Positions 8,586 to 16,603 of a DNA stretch of 64,000 nucleotides are shown in pieces. The stretch lies in the NCBI RefSeq assembly GCF_029168315.1, contig NZ_JARGYD010000003.1, positions 248,001 through 312,000 on the forward strand. The letters are read 5' to 3'. The notes under the pieces are model-generated. The model saw nothing but the letters and a program-made list of their open reading frames with translations. It was not told the DNA's origin and made no database searches. The DNA comes from Psychromarinibacter halotolerans. GTDB taxonomy: Bacteria > Pseudomonadota > Alphaproteobacteria > Rhodobacterales > Rhodobacteraceae. Position 1 is the first letter of the stretch. Each line of letters begins with the position of its first letter. The position numbers and the translations under genes were made by a program.

Positions 8586-8947
8586 CCATGAGCAAGTTTG
8601 ACGTCAAAGTCGTTGGTTCCAAGCCACCCAAGCGCCCCGAAGGCGCGATCAAACGGCTGCGCCGCAGGATTGGCGGCGGGGTCAAAGCCGTGCTGATCCG
8701 CCCGAGAATGATCTTCGTTTCGGGCATCGCGGGCTTCGTGCTCTTCGTCGGCACTCCGCACGTTGGATGGGACTACCAGTGCAGCCACTCAACGCGGGGA
8801 TTTGGCTCCTGCAATTCCGCTGCTTGGTGCGCCTACTACGGCATTCAAGGCCGCCGCGTTGAGCGGCCTGGATACGGCGAGCGCTGCCAGCTCGTGACCT
8901 TCATCCCCCTGAACTGGAACAAACTGATCGAAGGAGTCCTGAAATGA
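8582..8947 (+). CDS. Small single-span membrane protein, unknown
   Basis: The ATG at 8582 overlaps the stop of the coupling-protein gene (ATGA); another ATG at 8588 is equally well placed behind AGGAAAGG. The 121-residue product begins with a very basic region (residues 14-40). One hydrophobic segment, MIFVSGIAGFVLFVGT, follows at about 43-58. A cysteine-containing tail comes next (cysteines in DYQCSH, GSCNSAAWCAY and ERCQL) that would be periplasmic if the positive-inside rule holds. I do not recognise a family. Coupling to the VirD4-type gene suggests a shared role. Confidence 0.7.
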   Translation: MTMSKFDVKVVGSKPPKRPEGAIKRLRRRIGGGVKAVLIRPRMIFVSGIAGFVLFVGTPHVGWDYQCSHSTRGFGSCNSAAWCAYYGIQGRRVERPGYGERCQLVTFIPLNWNKLIEGVLK

Positions 8948-9222
8948 CCAAGAAAAACTACACCGCAACGCTGAATGGATACTACGCCGAGAAACTGGAG
9001 CGTCTCGCGAAATTCCACGGCAAGGAAGATATCGACGCTTATGCCGAGAAACTTTTGCAGCACGCAATCGAGGAATCCGAAATCTGGATGCATTCTGAAA
9101 TGTATCTGAATTACAGGTACCAGATCATCGATTTCGAAAATGAGCAGGAGAAAATCTGGGGCGAATTCGACCTCAGCGACCTGAAAAGAGGAGAGGATAT
9201 CGATGACGACCTACCCTTCTGA
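8944..9222 (+). CDS. Small acidic protein, unknown
   Basis: This 92-residue product starts at an ATGA overlap with the previous gene. The first 45 residues (TATLNGYYAEKLERLAKF onward) have the strand-helix-helix flavour of small ribbon-helix-helix-like proteins, but I cannot confirm this. The C-terminus is strongly acidic. It lies third in the chain from the coupling protein toward the recombinase. Confidence 0.65.
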   Translation: MTKKNYTATLNGYYAEKLERLAKFHGKEDIDAYAEKLLQHAIEESEIWMHSEMYLNYRYQIIDFENEQEKIWGEFDLSDLKRGEDIDDDLPF

Positions 9223-9304
9223 AAACCGCATAATTTGTAGGGTTACAGTGGAAAGTGGTAAAATGAAGATAACTGAAAATAACATTCTTCAGGAGGATTG
9301 TGCC

Positions 9305-9643
9305 ATGAAGGATGAGTTAGACTTCGCAGGTCATAACCTGCAAGAACGCTTTGATGCGTCCGCAAGACCCGTCATTCGCGTTGATGTTGAGAAATACCAA
9401 GCTTTTCTGGACAGCGCCGACATGACTGACGCGCAGAAGGAAGAGTTCTTACAGTCGCTATGGTTCATCATCGTGAGCTTTGTCGAGCACGGCTTTGGTG
9501 TCCATCCGCTTCAAGAAGTCTGTGGAAAAGATCACAAGAGCGAAGCTCACAGCCCCAAAGCTGACTTCAATCGGCTAGGATCGTCGAATGCAGAAGACAA
9601 GAAGACGGGGCGCGATATGCCGCCCCGACTGGAGGCGGAATGA
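9305..9643 (+). CDS. Small protein preceding the recombinase, unknown
   Basis: The start is the ATG at 9305, 7 bases after a perfect AGGAGG at 9292-9297; an upstream in-frame ATG at 9203 has no such site. The 112-residue soluble product has a segment with DMTDAQKEEFLQSLWFIIVS in the middle and a polar tail. It overlaps the recombinase start by 4 bases (ATGA), so their synthesis is probably coupled. An accessory factor such as a directionality factor is conceivable, but nothing in the sequence proves it. Confidence 0.7.
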   Translation: MKDELDFAGHNLQERFDASARPVIRVDVEKYQAFLDSADMTDAQKEEFLQSLWFIIVSFVEHGFGVHPLQEVCGKDHKSEAHSPKADFNRLGSSNAEDKKTGRDMPPRLEAE

Positions 9644-11208
9644 CGTACCACGAGAACAATACCCCTGAAATCAGCAAGGCAGTCATCTACTGCCGCGTAT
9701 CGAGCACGAAGCAAACGGTACGCGGCGATGGCCTCGGCTCTCAGGAGACTCGTTGCCGCGAGTTCGCCAAGTACAAGGGATATGAGGTTGTCGAGGTCTT
9801 TCAAGATGACAGCTCGGGCAGCCTCACGTCCCGCCCAGGAATGCAAGCGATGCTCGCGTTCCTGAGTACCCGTCGCAAAGAACCACACGCCGTCATCATT
9901 GACGACATCAGCCGCCTTGCGCGCGGCCTGATGGCTCACTTCGATCTGCGCGTGAAGATCGGGGACGCTGGCGGCGTCCTCGTCAGCCCTTCTATCGAAT
10001 TCGGCGAGGATTCGGACTCGCAGCTCGTGGAAAACCTTCTGGCGTCGGTGTCTCAACACCAACGTCAGAAGAACGGCGAGCAGACCGTGAACCGCAGGCG
10101 GGCACGGGTTCAGAATGGCTATTGGGTTTTTCAGGCACCTATAGGCTACCGCTATGAGCGCGTCAGCGGTCAAGGCAAGGTATTGGTGCGCGATGAGCCC
10201 AATGCCTCGGCCTTGCAGGAAGCGCTCGAAGGCTACGCCTCGGGGCGCTTTGAAACGCAAGTGGAGGTCAAACGCTTCCTGGAGCGCCAGCCCTCATTCC
10301 CGAAAGACCTGCCTGGCGGAGAAATCCGCAATCAGCGAATCTATGACATGCTCACCCGCGTGATCTACGCGGGCTACATCGAAGCGCCGAACTGGAACGT
10401 CTCGCTGCGCAAGGCGCAGCATGAAGGCCTGATTAGCTTTGAGACCTTCGAGAAGATTCAGGCGCGTCTGAAGGGGACGGCAAAGGCTCCTGCTCGCAAG
10501 GACATCAACGAAGACTTCCCGCTGCGCGGCTTCGTGCTCTGCGATGATTGCAGCAAGCCACTGACGGCCTGCTGGTCGCAAGGCAAGAGCAAGAAATATC
10601 CCTACTACCTCTGCCCGACAAAGGGCTGCCCGAGCTATCGGAAGTCCATCAAGCGTGAAGAGCTGGAGGGCGAATTCGAGGACGTTCTGCAGACCCTCCA
10701 GCCCACAGAAGGCCTATTCGCTCTCGTGAAGGCAATGTTCCGCGATGCGTGGGACATGCGCCTTGCTCAAGCGTCTGAAGACACGAAGGGCGTGAAGGCG
10801 AACATCAAGCAGATTGAGAAGCAGGTCGATCAGCTCCTTGATCGGATTGTCGATGCCAGCAGCGACTCCGTGGTTTCTGCTTATGAGAAGCGCATTGCCA
10901 AGCTGGAGCGCGAGAAAGTTCTCGCCGAAGAAAAGCTCGCCAAGAGTGGCAAACCCCGCCACACCTTTGAGGAGTCGTTCGAACACGCCATGCGTTTTCT
11001 CTCAAACCCCTGGAGTATATGGAAGAATTCAGATTTAACCCTAAAGAAAACCGTCCTTAGGTTGGCGTTTGTAGAGCCTTTGCCCTACCGCCGAAACCAA
11101 GGACTTCGAACACCTAATTTAGCCTTACCGTTCAAGGCTTTAGGTGACATTTGCGGTCACAAATGTGAGATGGCGCGCTGGGGAGGATTCGAACCCCCGA
11201 CCCCTTGA
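9640..11208 (+). CDS. Large serine recombinase (island integrase)
   Basis: This 522-residue recombinase has the resolvase-type catalytic domain, with nucleophile Ser21 in YCRVSSTKQ and arginines in DDISRLARG. A recombinase domain follows (about 170-290), then a zinc-ribbon (LCDDCSKPL and CPTKGC, about 298-330) and a coiled coil (about 365-440). It should integrate and excise the island. The last 11 codons (ARWGGFEPPTP) are read from the opposite strand of the tRNA-Arg gene, and the stop codon is at 11206-11208. The protein C-terminus is therefore encoded by the integration target itself, which places the right attachment site here. Confidence 0.95.
   Translation: MTYHENNTPEISKAVIYCRVSSTKQTVRGDGLGSQETRCREFAKYKGYEVVEVFQDDSSGSLTSRPGMQAMLAFLSTRRKEPHAVIIDDISRLARGLMAHFDLRVKIGDAGGVLVSPSIEFGEDSDSQLVENLLASVSQHQRQKNGEQTVNRRRARVQNGYWVFQAPIGYRYERVSGQGKVLVRDEPNASALQEALEGYASGRFETQVEVKRFLERQPSFPKDLPGGEIRNQRIYDMLTRVIYAGYIEAPNWNVSLRKAQHEGLISFETFEKIQARLKGTAKAPARKDINEDFPLRGFVLCDDCSKPLTACWSQGKSKKYPYYLCPTKGCPSYRKSIKREELEGEFEDVLQTLQPTEGLFALVKAMFRDAWDMRLAQASEDTKGVKANIKQIEKQVDQLLDRIVDASSDSVVSAYEKRIAKLEREKVLAEEKLAKSGKPRHTFEESFEHAMRFLSNPWSIWKNSDLTLKKTVLRLAFVEPLPYRRNQGLRTPNLALPFKALGDICGHKCEMARWGGFEPPTP
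11171..11208. other. Probable right attachment site of the island
   Basis: The 3' half of the tRNA gene lies between the island and the chromosome, and the recombinase reading frame ends within it. The tRNA is intact, so the element must carry a matching 3' tRNA segment. The other copy, marking the left end, is not within this window. The exact core cannot be drawn from one end. Confidence 0.6.
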
Positions 11209-11247
11209 TTCGTAGTCAAGTACTCTATCCAACTGAGCTACCAGCGC
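11171..11247 (-). tRNA. tRNA-Arg (anticodon ACG)
   Basis: Seventy-seven bases fold as a complete cloverleaf with acceptor GCGCTGG/CCAGCGC. The D arm has TAGCTCAG, the anticodon loop CTACGAA lies in stem CTTGA/TCAAG, and the T loop is TTCGAAT. Discriminator is G and CCA is encoded (11171-11173). The anticodon ACG reads CGN arginine codons after deamination. It overlaps the recombinase gene on the other strand by 38 bases. Confidence 0.97.
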
Positions 11248-11300
11248 GCGGGGTGAGGGCGATGTAACGGTCCCGCCGGGGCTTTGCAAGGGCGATTTCG

Positions 11301-12704
11301 TTATTCTGCCGCCGCGTCGAGTTCGACGACCACCTTGGGCAGATGAATCGTGAAGGTCGTGCCCTCGGGGCCCGTGGTTTCCAGCATCAGACGGCCGCCG
11401 TGGCCCCGGATCAGTTCCTGCGCGATCGCAAGGCCAAGACCGAAGCCGCCCTTGCGGGTGCCGCCCTGGAACGGCTGGAACAGGTGATCGCGCGCCTTGG
11501 GCGGCAGGCCGGGGCCGGTGTCACGGATACGCACGATCCAGTCGCGGTCGGTTTCCTCGGCTTGCACGGCGATTTCTCCGCTTTCGCCGCTGGCGATGAT
11601 GGCCTGCCGCGCGTTCCGCAGCAGGTTGCCGATGACGCGATACAGCTGCTCGGGGTCGGCACGGATCGACAACGTGGCGGGGACATCCTCGGAGAAGCTG
11701 ACGTCGTGATCGCCACAGGCAAGGCGCTCGGCCTCGACCACGTCGGCCACAAGATCCGCCAGCATCAGCCGGTCCAGCGCGGGGGGCGGCTCTTCGGCCT
11801 TCCCGAAGGCGAGCGTCGACTCGCATAGGTTCACGGCCCGGCTGATCGAGCTGACCAGCTTCGGCGCTGCGCGTTTGACCATCGGGTCCTCGGACCGTTC
11901 AAGCCGGTCGCCGAACAGCTGCGCAGTGGTCAGGATGTTGCGCAGGTCGTGGCTGATCTTGGCCACCGCACCGCCCAGCTGCGCCAGCCTGTCTTTCTGC
12001 CGCAGCGCGCCCGACAGGTGCGTCTGTAGCTCGGCCAGCGCCACCTCGGCGTCGCGCAGCTCGCGCACCCCCGCCGTCGGCACGATGATCCGGCGCGCAT
12101 CCTCGGGTGCCTCTGCGTAGCTGGTCATCGCGGCCACCACGCGCTTGATCGGGCGCACGATCAGGCCGCGCACCGACAAAAACAGCAACAGCGCCGTGAC
12201 CGCCGAAATCACCGCAGACAGCGCCAGAATCCGCGCCCCGTATTCGACCATCTCGGCCCGCATCGGGGCGCTGTCCATCGTGACCTCGATCAGCTGCCCG
12301 GCCTCGCGCACCGGGTCGCCGATCACCCGGATGACGTCGTTGCCCGACCGCAGCAGCCGCAGCATCGCGTCGCGGATCAGTTCCAGCCCTGCCGGGTCCC
12401 GCAGGTCATAGGTGGCCGACACCGGCGCCGGGATCTCGGAGGACAGGATCAGCTGCCGCGCCTCATCGCGCCGCAGAACGACGTTGTAGACGCCCGCATT
12501 TTCCAGAAGCTCGCGTTCCAGCCCCGCGTCGATCATGTCGTTCGCAAGCAGGGCAAGCGACGCGATCTGCGCCTTCTCCAGCCGCAGCTGAAGATAGTCC
12601 TCGCGGAAGCGCGCCACCGAGGGGACGAAGATCATCACCTCGGCGAACATCACGAACACCGCCGTTAGGATCAGGAATCGACCCGAAAGCGAATTGAGAG
12701 CCAT
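11301..12704 (-). CDS. Sensor histidine kinase
   Basis: The 467-residue protein has an N-terminal membrane segment (about 9-29) and a periplasmic sensor domain. A second membrane segment lies near 165-185 and a HAMP-like linker follows. The H-box is in KISHDLRNIL near residue 252, followed by N (NLLRNARQAI), G1 (DTGPGLP) and G2 (GGFGLGLAIAQ) boxes of the catalytic domain. It should autophosphorylate on the H-box histidine in response to an unknown signal. No response regulator gene is adjacent, so it is an orphan in this window. It is the first chromosomal gene after the tRNA. Confidence 0.92.
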   Translation of the reverse strand: MALNSLSGRFLILTAVFVMFAEVMIFVPSVARFREDYLQLRLEKAQIASLALLANDMIDAGLERELLENAGVYNVVLRRDEARQLILSSEIPAPVSATYDLRDPAGLELIRDAMLRLLRSGNDVIRVIGDPVREAGQLIEVTMDSAPMRAEMVEYGARILALSAVISAVTALLLFLSVRGLIVRPIKRVVAAMTSYAEAPEDARRIIVPTAGVRELRDAEVALAELQTHLSGALRQKDRLAQLGGAVAKISHDLRNILTTAQLFGDRLERSEDPMVKRAAPKLVSSISRAVNLCESTLAFGKAEEPPPALDRLMLADLVADVVEAERLACGDHDVSFSEDVPATLSIRADPEQLYRVIGNLLRNARQAIIASGESGEIAVQAEETDRDWIVRIRDTGPGLPPKARDHLFQPFQGGTRKGGFGLGLAIAQELIRGHGGRLMLETTGPEGTTFTIHLPKVVVELDAAAE

Positions 12705-12720
12705 GAATGACCTTTGCCCG

Positions 12721-14133
12721 TCAGGGCAGTAACCTTTGAACCAGCCCGACGACCCGCTTCACGGTCGGGTTATCGAACAACTTGGGGCTAAAATAGGCCC
12801 CCGCGGCGCGCTTGTTAAGCTCTGCAAGCGTCGGATAGGGCGCGACCATTGCGCTGACCGCGCTCATCTTCAGCTTGTTGGCGATGACCAGCGACCACGT
12901 TGCGGCCAGATCGCCAGCCTCGGCGCCCACGATGGTCGCCCCCACTGGACGTCCGCCAACCACCATGACCTTCACGAATCCCGTCGTCCGGCCGGTGGCG
13001 ATGGCGCGGTCGTTCTCGGCGTATTCGGCACGAACGACCTCTAGCCGGCCGCCGTATTCGGTGCGGGCCTCCGCCTCGGTCAGGCCGACTTGGGCAAGTT
13101 CGGGATCGGTGTAGGTGGCGCGCGGTAAGTGGGCGTCCTTGGCACGCGCCGGCAGCCCAAGGGCCAAGGCGCGGACCACGACGCCAGCATGGTAGCCCGC
13201 GACATGGGTGAACTGCTGCCGCCCGGCGGCGTCGCCCACCGCATAGATCCGCCGGTTGCTGCTGCGCAGGTCGTCGCCCACCACCACGCCACGGTCGGTC
13301 TTTACCCCTGCCTTGTGCAGGTCCAGCCCGTCCGTGTTCACCTTGCGCCCGACCGCGACCAGCAGATGCGAGCCGGTGAAGGCGCCCTGCCCCGTCTCGA
13401 CGGTGATGCCGTCGCCGCCAGTGACTTTCTCAGCCTGCGCGCCCTCGACGATCCGGACGCCTTCGTCGCGAAGCTTGCCAAGCACCAAGGCGGCCGCTTC
13501 CGGGTCGTCCCGGCCAAGCGCCTTGTCGCCCTCGATCACCGTGACCGCGCAGCCCAGCCGACGGTGGGCCTGCGCCATCTCGATGCCTATGGGACCGCCC
13601 CCGATGATCAGCAGGTGGTCGGGCCGCTCGCGCAGGTCGAACAGCGTCTCGTTCGTGAGATAGGGCACCGTATCCAGCCCCGGGATCGGCGGTACAAGCG
13701 GCGCGGACCCGGTCGCGACCACGAACCGGCGGGCACGGATGACATAGGGCCCGGCCTGCACCTCGCGGTCCGAAATGAAGCGCCCCCATTCGCGGATGAC
13801 CCGCACGCCCAGTCCTTCGAACCGTTCTTGGCTGTCGACGGGCGCGATTGTCTCGATCGCGCGGCGGACGTGATCCATCGCGGCGGCATAGTCGACGTCG
13901 GGCGCGGCCGGCGCCACGCCAAGCGCCGCACCAGATGTCATCGCGTGCGCCTGCGACGCGGCCGCGATCAGCGCCTTGGACGGGACGCAGCCATAGTTCA
14001 GGCAATCGCCCCCCATCTTGCCGCCTTCCAGCAGCACGACCTGCGCCCCCATCTGCACTGCACCTGCCGCGACGCTTAGCCCGCCCGACCCGGCGCCGAT
14101 GACGCAAATGTCCGTCTTGATCGTCTGTGTCAT
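12721..14133 (-). CDS. FAD-dependent pyridine nucleotide-disulfide oxidoreductase
   Basis: The 470-residue product has an N-terminal FAD-binding CVIGAGSGGLSVAAG, the redox-active disulfide in GGDCLNYGCVPSKAL (CxxxxC, about 40-54), an NAD(P)-binding GGGPIGIEMA, and a C-terminal dimerisation domain. It resembles mercuric reductase and dihydrolipoamide dehydrogenase. The C-terminal His-Pro-Thr of those enzymes is Tyr-Pro-Thr here (APYPTLAE), so the substrate is probably different. No mer genes are nearby. The ATG at 14133 overlaps the upstream TVP38 gene (ATGA), a pairing common in alphaproteobacteria. Confidence 0.9.
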   Translation of the reverse strand: MTQTIKTDICVIGAGSGGLSVAAGAVQMGAQVVLLEGGKMGGDCLNYGCVPSKALIAAASQAHAMTSGAALGVAPAAPDVDYAAAMDHVRRAIETIAPVDSQERFEGLGVRVIREWGRFISDREVQAGPYVIRARRFVVATGSAPLVPPIPGLDTVPYLTNETLFDLRERPDHLLIIGGGPIGIEMAQAHRRLGCAVTVIEGDKALGRDDPEAAALVLGKLRDEGVRIVEGAQAEKVTGGDGITVETGQGAFTGSHLLVAVGRKVNTDGLDLHKAGVKTDRGVVVGDDLRSSNRRIYAVGDAAGRQQFTHVAGYHAGVVVRALALGLPARAKDAHLPRATYTDPELAQVGLTEAEARTEYGGRLEVVRAEYAENDRAIATGRTTGFVKVMVVGGRPVGATIVGAEAGDLAATWSLVIANKLKMSAVSAMVAPYPTLAELNKRAAGAYFSPKLFDNPTVKRVVGLVQRLLP

Positions 14134-14867
14134 CACAGCCCCTTCTTGCCGCGCAATGCTTTCAGCCCGATCGGCAGCGCCGCCAGCGCACACAGACCGA
14201 GTATGGGGAACAAGATATGTGGCTCGAACACGATGCCCAGGTCCGGGGTCTCGCCGCGCTCGAACACCTCTCCCAGCCCCGCCCCGACAGAGGTGTAGAC
14301 GACCGCCCCCGGAATGATGCCAAGGAAGGTGGTCACGACAAACCGCCATGTCGGCACCTGCACGAAGGCCGGAACGAGGTTCGCCACGAAGAACGGCACC
14401 GCCGGGATCAGGCGGATCAGGAACAGCATCGACCACTGGTTCCCGTCGATGCCATCCTTGATTCGCTTCACCAGCCCCTCGCTGCCCTCCAGCCGTGCGC
14501 CAAGCCGGTCACCGAAGCCCCTGCGCGCCGCAAGGAAGATCAGCGTGGCGCCCGTGGTCGCGGCGATGATGTTGAACAGCGCACCGGGGAAGGTCGCGAA
14601 CAGGAACCCGCCGGTCAGCGTCGCGATCGTCGCGCCCGGCAACGAAAACGCGACGATTGCGGTGTATATCGCGATGAAGGCCAGCACCGTCAGCAGGTAG
14701 TTCCGGTCGCGGAACTGCAAAAGCGCCTCGCGATTGTCGCGCAGCGCATCGAAACCGAGATGATCGCGCAAGGTAAACGCGCCCACCACCGCGACCACGG
14801 CGATGACCACGATCGGCAGCTTGCGCAGCAGCCCGTTCGCAGCCGTGCCGCCTGTCCTGTCCGTCAT
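14133..14867 (-). CDS. TVP38/TMEM64 family membrane protein
   Basis: This 244-residue integral membrane protein has about five or six hydrophobic segments. Its central region includes FSLPGATIATLTGGFLF and RLIPAVPFFVANLVPA, characteristic of the SNARE-associated/TVP38 (DedA-like) superfamily. The family is linked to lipid scrambling or transport, but the substrate is unknown. I start it at ATG 14867, 8 bases after GGAG; an ATG at 14888 would add seven residues. It is translationally coupled to the FAD oxidoreductase downstream. Confidence 0.88.
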   Translation of the reverse strand: MTDRTGGTAANGLLRKLPIVVIAVVAVVGAFTLRDHLGFDALRDNREALLQFRDRNYLLTVLAFIAIYTAIVAFSLPGATIATLTGGFLFATFPGALFNIIAATTGATLIFLAARRGFGDRLGARLEGSEGLVKRIKDGIDGNQWSMLFLIRLIPAVPFFVANLVPAFVQVPTWRFVVTTFLGIIPGAVVYTSVGAGLGEVFERGETPDLGIVFEPHILFPILGLCALAALPIGLKALRGKKGL

Positions 14868-15061
14868 CTCGGATCGCTCCCGTTTCATCGCCCCCACAAA
14901 GAATGGCGCGGGCACCGGTCCGCGAACAGGCCCTTCACGGGCGAGTGATGGGGATTGAGCCCTGCGCGCCGTTTGTTACAGTCTGCGGCACCCGATCCGG
15001 ACAACCGGCAATCGCGCGGCGATGTCCTTCGTGGAATTGAAACATTCCGCCGGCGGATCGG

Positions 15062-15090
15062 TTGACAGCACGCACGGCTCCGCCTAAAGA
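15062..15090 (+). promoter_or_regulatory. Sigma-70-type promoter of rpmH
   Basis: TTGACA at 15062-15067 and TAAAGA at 15085-15090 are separated by exactly 17 bases and lie 67 bases upstream of the rpmH ATG. The rest of 14868-15157 shows no gene. Confidence 0.75.
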
Positions 15091-15157
15091 CCGGGCTTCG
15101 AATATGACGCGACCTGCGAATCCTTTTGCGTGGGTCGGCCAGACGGAGAGTTTCGCG

Positions 15158-15292
15158 ATGAAGCGCACATTTCAACCCTCGAACCTGGTCCGCAAGCGGC
15201 GGCACGGCTTCCGCGCGCGCATGGCGACGAAAGCTGGCCGCAAGATCCTGAACGCGCGCCGTGCGCGTGGCCGGAAAAGCCTGAGCGCCTGA
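15158..15292 (+). CDS. rpmH: 50S ribosomal protein L34
   Basis: The 44-residue, highly basic protein ([18 protein letters not shown] start, [11 protein letters not shown] end) is a full-length L34. It is part of the large ribosomal subunit near the exit tunnel. A GGAGAG site lies at the proper distance before the ATG. It is followed by rnpA and yidD in the classic bacterial order, with a strong promoter upstream. Confidence 0.98.
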
Positions 15293-15329
15293 TCTACCGA
15301 TCACGCCCGTTATCAGGGTAGAGGTTCCA

Positions 15330-15728
15330 ATGACGACACCGCCGGCGGCCTCCGGGATACGGAAGCCGCCGGCGGTGCCGTTTGGGCTGTCCGTTTTGCG
15401 GAATCGGCCCGATTTCCTGAAAGCCAACCGCGGCAAGCGGCAGGCGATGCCCGGATTCGTCCTGCAGGCCCGCCGCCGCGATCTTGCCGAGCCGTCAGAG
15501 ACGGACGTGCGGGTCGGCTTCACCTGTTCCAAAAAGGTCGGCAACGCCGTGGCGCGCAATCGTGCCAAGCGGCGCCTGCGTGAAATCGCGCGACTGGTCC
15601 TGCCGGTCGAAGGTCGGTCGGGCTGGGACTATGTCCTGATCGGGCGGGCCGGTGAAACGGCGCGCCGCCCGTTCGAGGTGCTGAAGGCGGACCTGCAGGT
15701 CGCCCTGTCGCGGATTCACGACACATGA
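15330..15728 (+). CDS. rnpA: Ribonuclease P protein component
   Basis: The 132-residue protein carries the RNase P protein signature with RNRAKRRLRE near residues 72-81 and the FTCSKKVGNAVAR region before it. It binds the RNase P RNA to mature tRNA 5' ends. The start ATG at 15330 follows GAGG. The first codons encode a proline-rich lead that also forms a long inverted repeat (15338-15376). It overlaps yidD by 4 bases. Confidence 0.96.
   Translation: MTTPPAASGIRKPPAVPFGLSVLRNRPDFLKANRGKRQAMPGFVLQARRRDLAEPSETDVRVGFTCSKKVGNAVARNRAKRRLREIARLVLPVEGRSGWDYVLIGRAGETARRPFEVLKADLQVALSRIHDT
15338..15376 (+). repeat. 12-bp inverted repeat at the start of rnpA
   Basis: The arms ACCGCCGGCGGC (15338-15349) and GCCGCCGGCGGT (15365-15376) are perfectly complementary with a 15-base loop. 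The left arm begins 5 bases after the rnpA ATG, so the mRNA would be strongly folded just behind the start codon. Confidence 0.85.
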
Positions 15729-15946
15729 GCCCCCTGGCCCGCATCGCGGCCCTGCCCGTCCACGCCTATCGGCTGTTGCTGTCGCCGTGGATCGGACATT
15801 CCTGCCGCTTCACGCCGACCTGTTCGGTCTATGCGCTCGAGGCGCTGGAACGCCACGGCGCCTTTAAGGGCGGCTGGCTGGCCCTGCGCCGCATCGCGCG
15901 GTGCAATCCGTGGGGCGGTTCGGGCGTCGACAACGTGCCCGACTGA
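15725..15946 (+). CDS. yidD: Membrane protein insertion efficiency factor YidD
   Basis: This 73-residue YidD has the family core with CRFTPTCSVYALEAL and a C-terminal CNPWGGSGVD. It is a small inner-membrane-associated protein that aids YidC-dependent insertion. It overlaps rnpA by ATGA. Unlike the usual order, yidC does not follow on this strand; engB ends just 9 bases beyond it on the other strand. Confidence 0.95.
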   Translation: MSPLARIAALPVHAYRLLLSPWIGHSCRFTPTCSVYALEALERHGAFKGGWLALRRIARCNPWGGSGVDNVPD

Positions 15947-15955
15947 CGGCGCGGC

Positions 15956-16603
15956 CTAGTCGAGGCCCGCGATCACGGCCCGCAGCGTGTCGATCCCCTC
16001 GCCCTTCTGGGACGACGTCGTCACGATGCCGGGGAAGGCGGCGGGGTGCTTCGCAAGCCGTTGCCGGACTTGGTCCAGCACCTTGTCCAGCTCTCCGGCT
16101 TTCACCTTGTCGGTCTTGGTCATGACCACCTGAAACGTCACCGCAGCGCGGTCGAGTTCCTTCATGATCTCTTCGTCCGGGTCCTTCACCCCGTGCCGGG
16201 AATCCACCAGCACGAAGGCCCGCCGCAGGCTTTGGCGGCCGGTCAGATAGGCGCGCAGCAGGCGCTGCCACTTTTCGACCACCGGCAAAGGCGCCTTGGC
16301 GAAGCCGTAACCAGGAAGGTCGACAAGATACAGGCCGTCGCTGACGGTGAAGAAGTTGATCTCTTGCGTGCGGCCGGGTGTGTTCGACGTCCGCGCCAGC
16401 GCGCGGCGTCCCGTCAGCGCGTTGATCAGCGACGACTTGCCCACGTTCGACCGTCCGGCAAAGCAGATCTCCATCCGGTCCGCCGGCGGCAGGCCGTTCA
16501 TCGCGACGACGCCCTTGAGAAAGTCGATCTCGCCGTGGAACAGCCGTGCGCCGTCGTTGCGCTCTGTGTCCGACACCTCGACCAGCGGGAAGACAGGTTC
16601 CAT
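15956..16603 (-). CDS. engB: Ribosome biogenesis GTP-binding protein EngB/YsxC
   Basis: The 215-residue GTPase has G1 GRSNVGKSS (about 50-58), a G2 threonine in NTPGRTQEI, G3 in DLPGYGFA and G4 in TKTDK. It is needed for 50S subunit assembly. The ATG at 16603 shares one base with the MOSC stop (TGATG); a TTG start at 16606 is possible but less likely. It is third in the yidC-MOSC-engB transcript. Confidence 0.95.
   Translation of the reverse strand: MEPVFPLVEVSDTERNDGARLFHGEIDFLKGVVAMNGLPPADRMEICFAGRSNVGKSSLINALTGRRALARTSNTPGRTQEINFFTVSDGLYLVDLPGYGFAKAPLPVVEKWQRLLRAYLTGRQSLRRAFVLVDSRHGVKDPDEEIMKELDRAAVTFQVVMTKTDKVKAGELDKVLDQVRQRLAKHPAAFPGIVTTSSQKGEGIDTLRAVIAGLD

Noticed and set aside
11171..11208. 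A short peptide read from the tRNA (ARWGGFEPPTP) as a separate gene
   Set aside because: This is the well-known artefact of translating a tRNA antisense strand. Here it is only the tail of the recombinase frame.
1..11208. Prophage
   Set aside because: No capsid, tail, terminase or lysis genes are seen. The coupling protein and recombinase fit an integrative element better.
12721..14133. Mercuric reductase (merA)
   Set aside because: There is no N-terminal metal-binding domain, no C-terminal cysteine pair and no mer genes nearby. The TVP38 partner points to another subfamily.
14134..14436. N-terminal extension of the FAD oxidoreductase
   Set aside because: The extra open sequence overlaps the TVP38 gene in another frame. 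The flavin motif begins right after the ATG at 14133.
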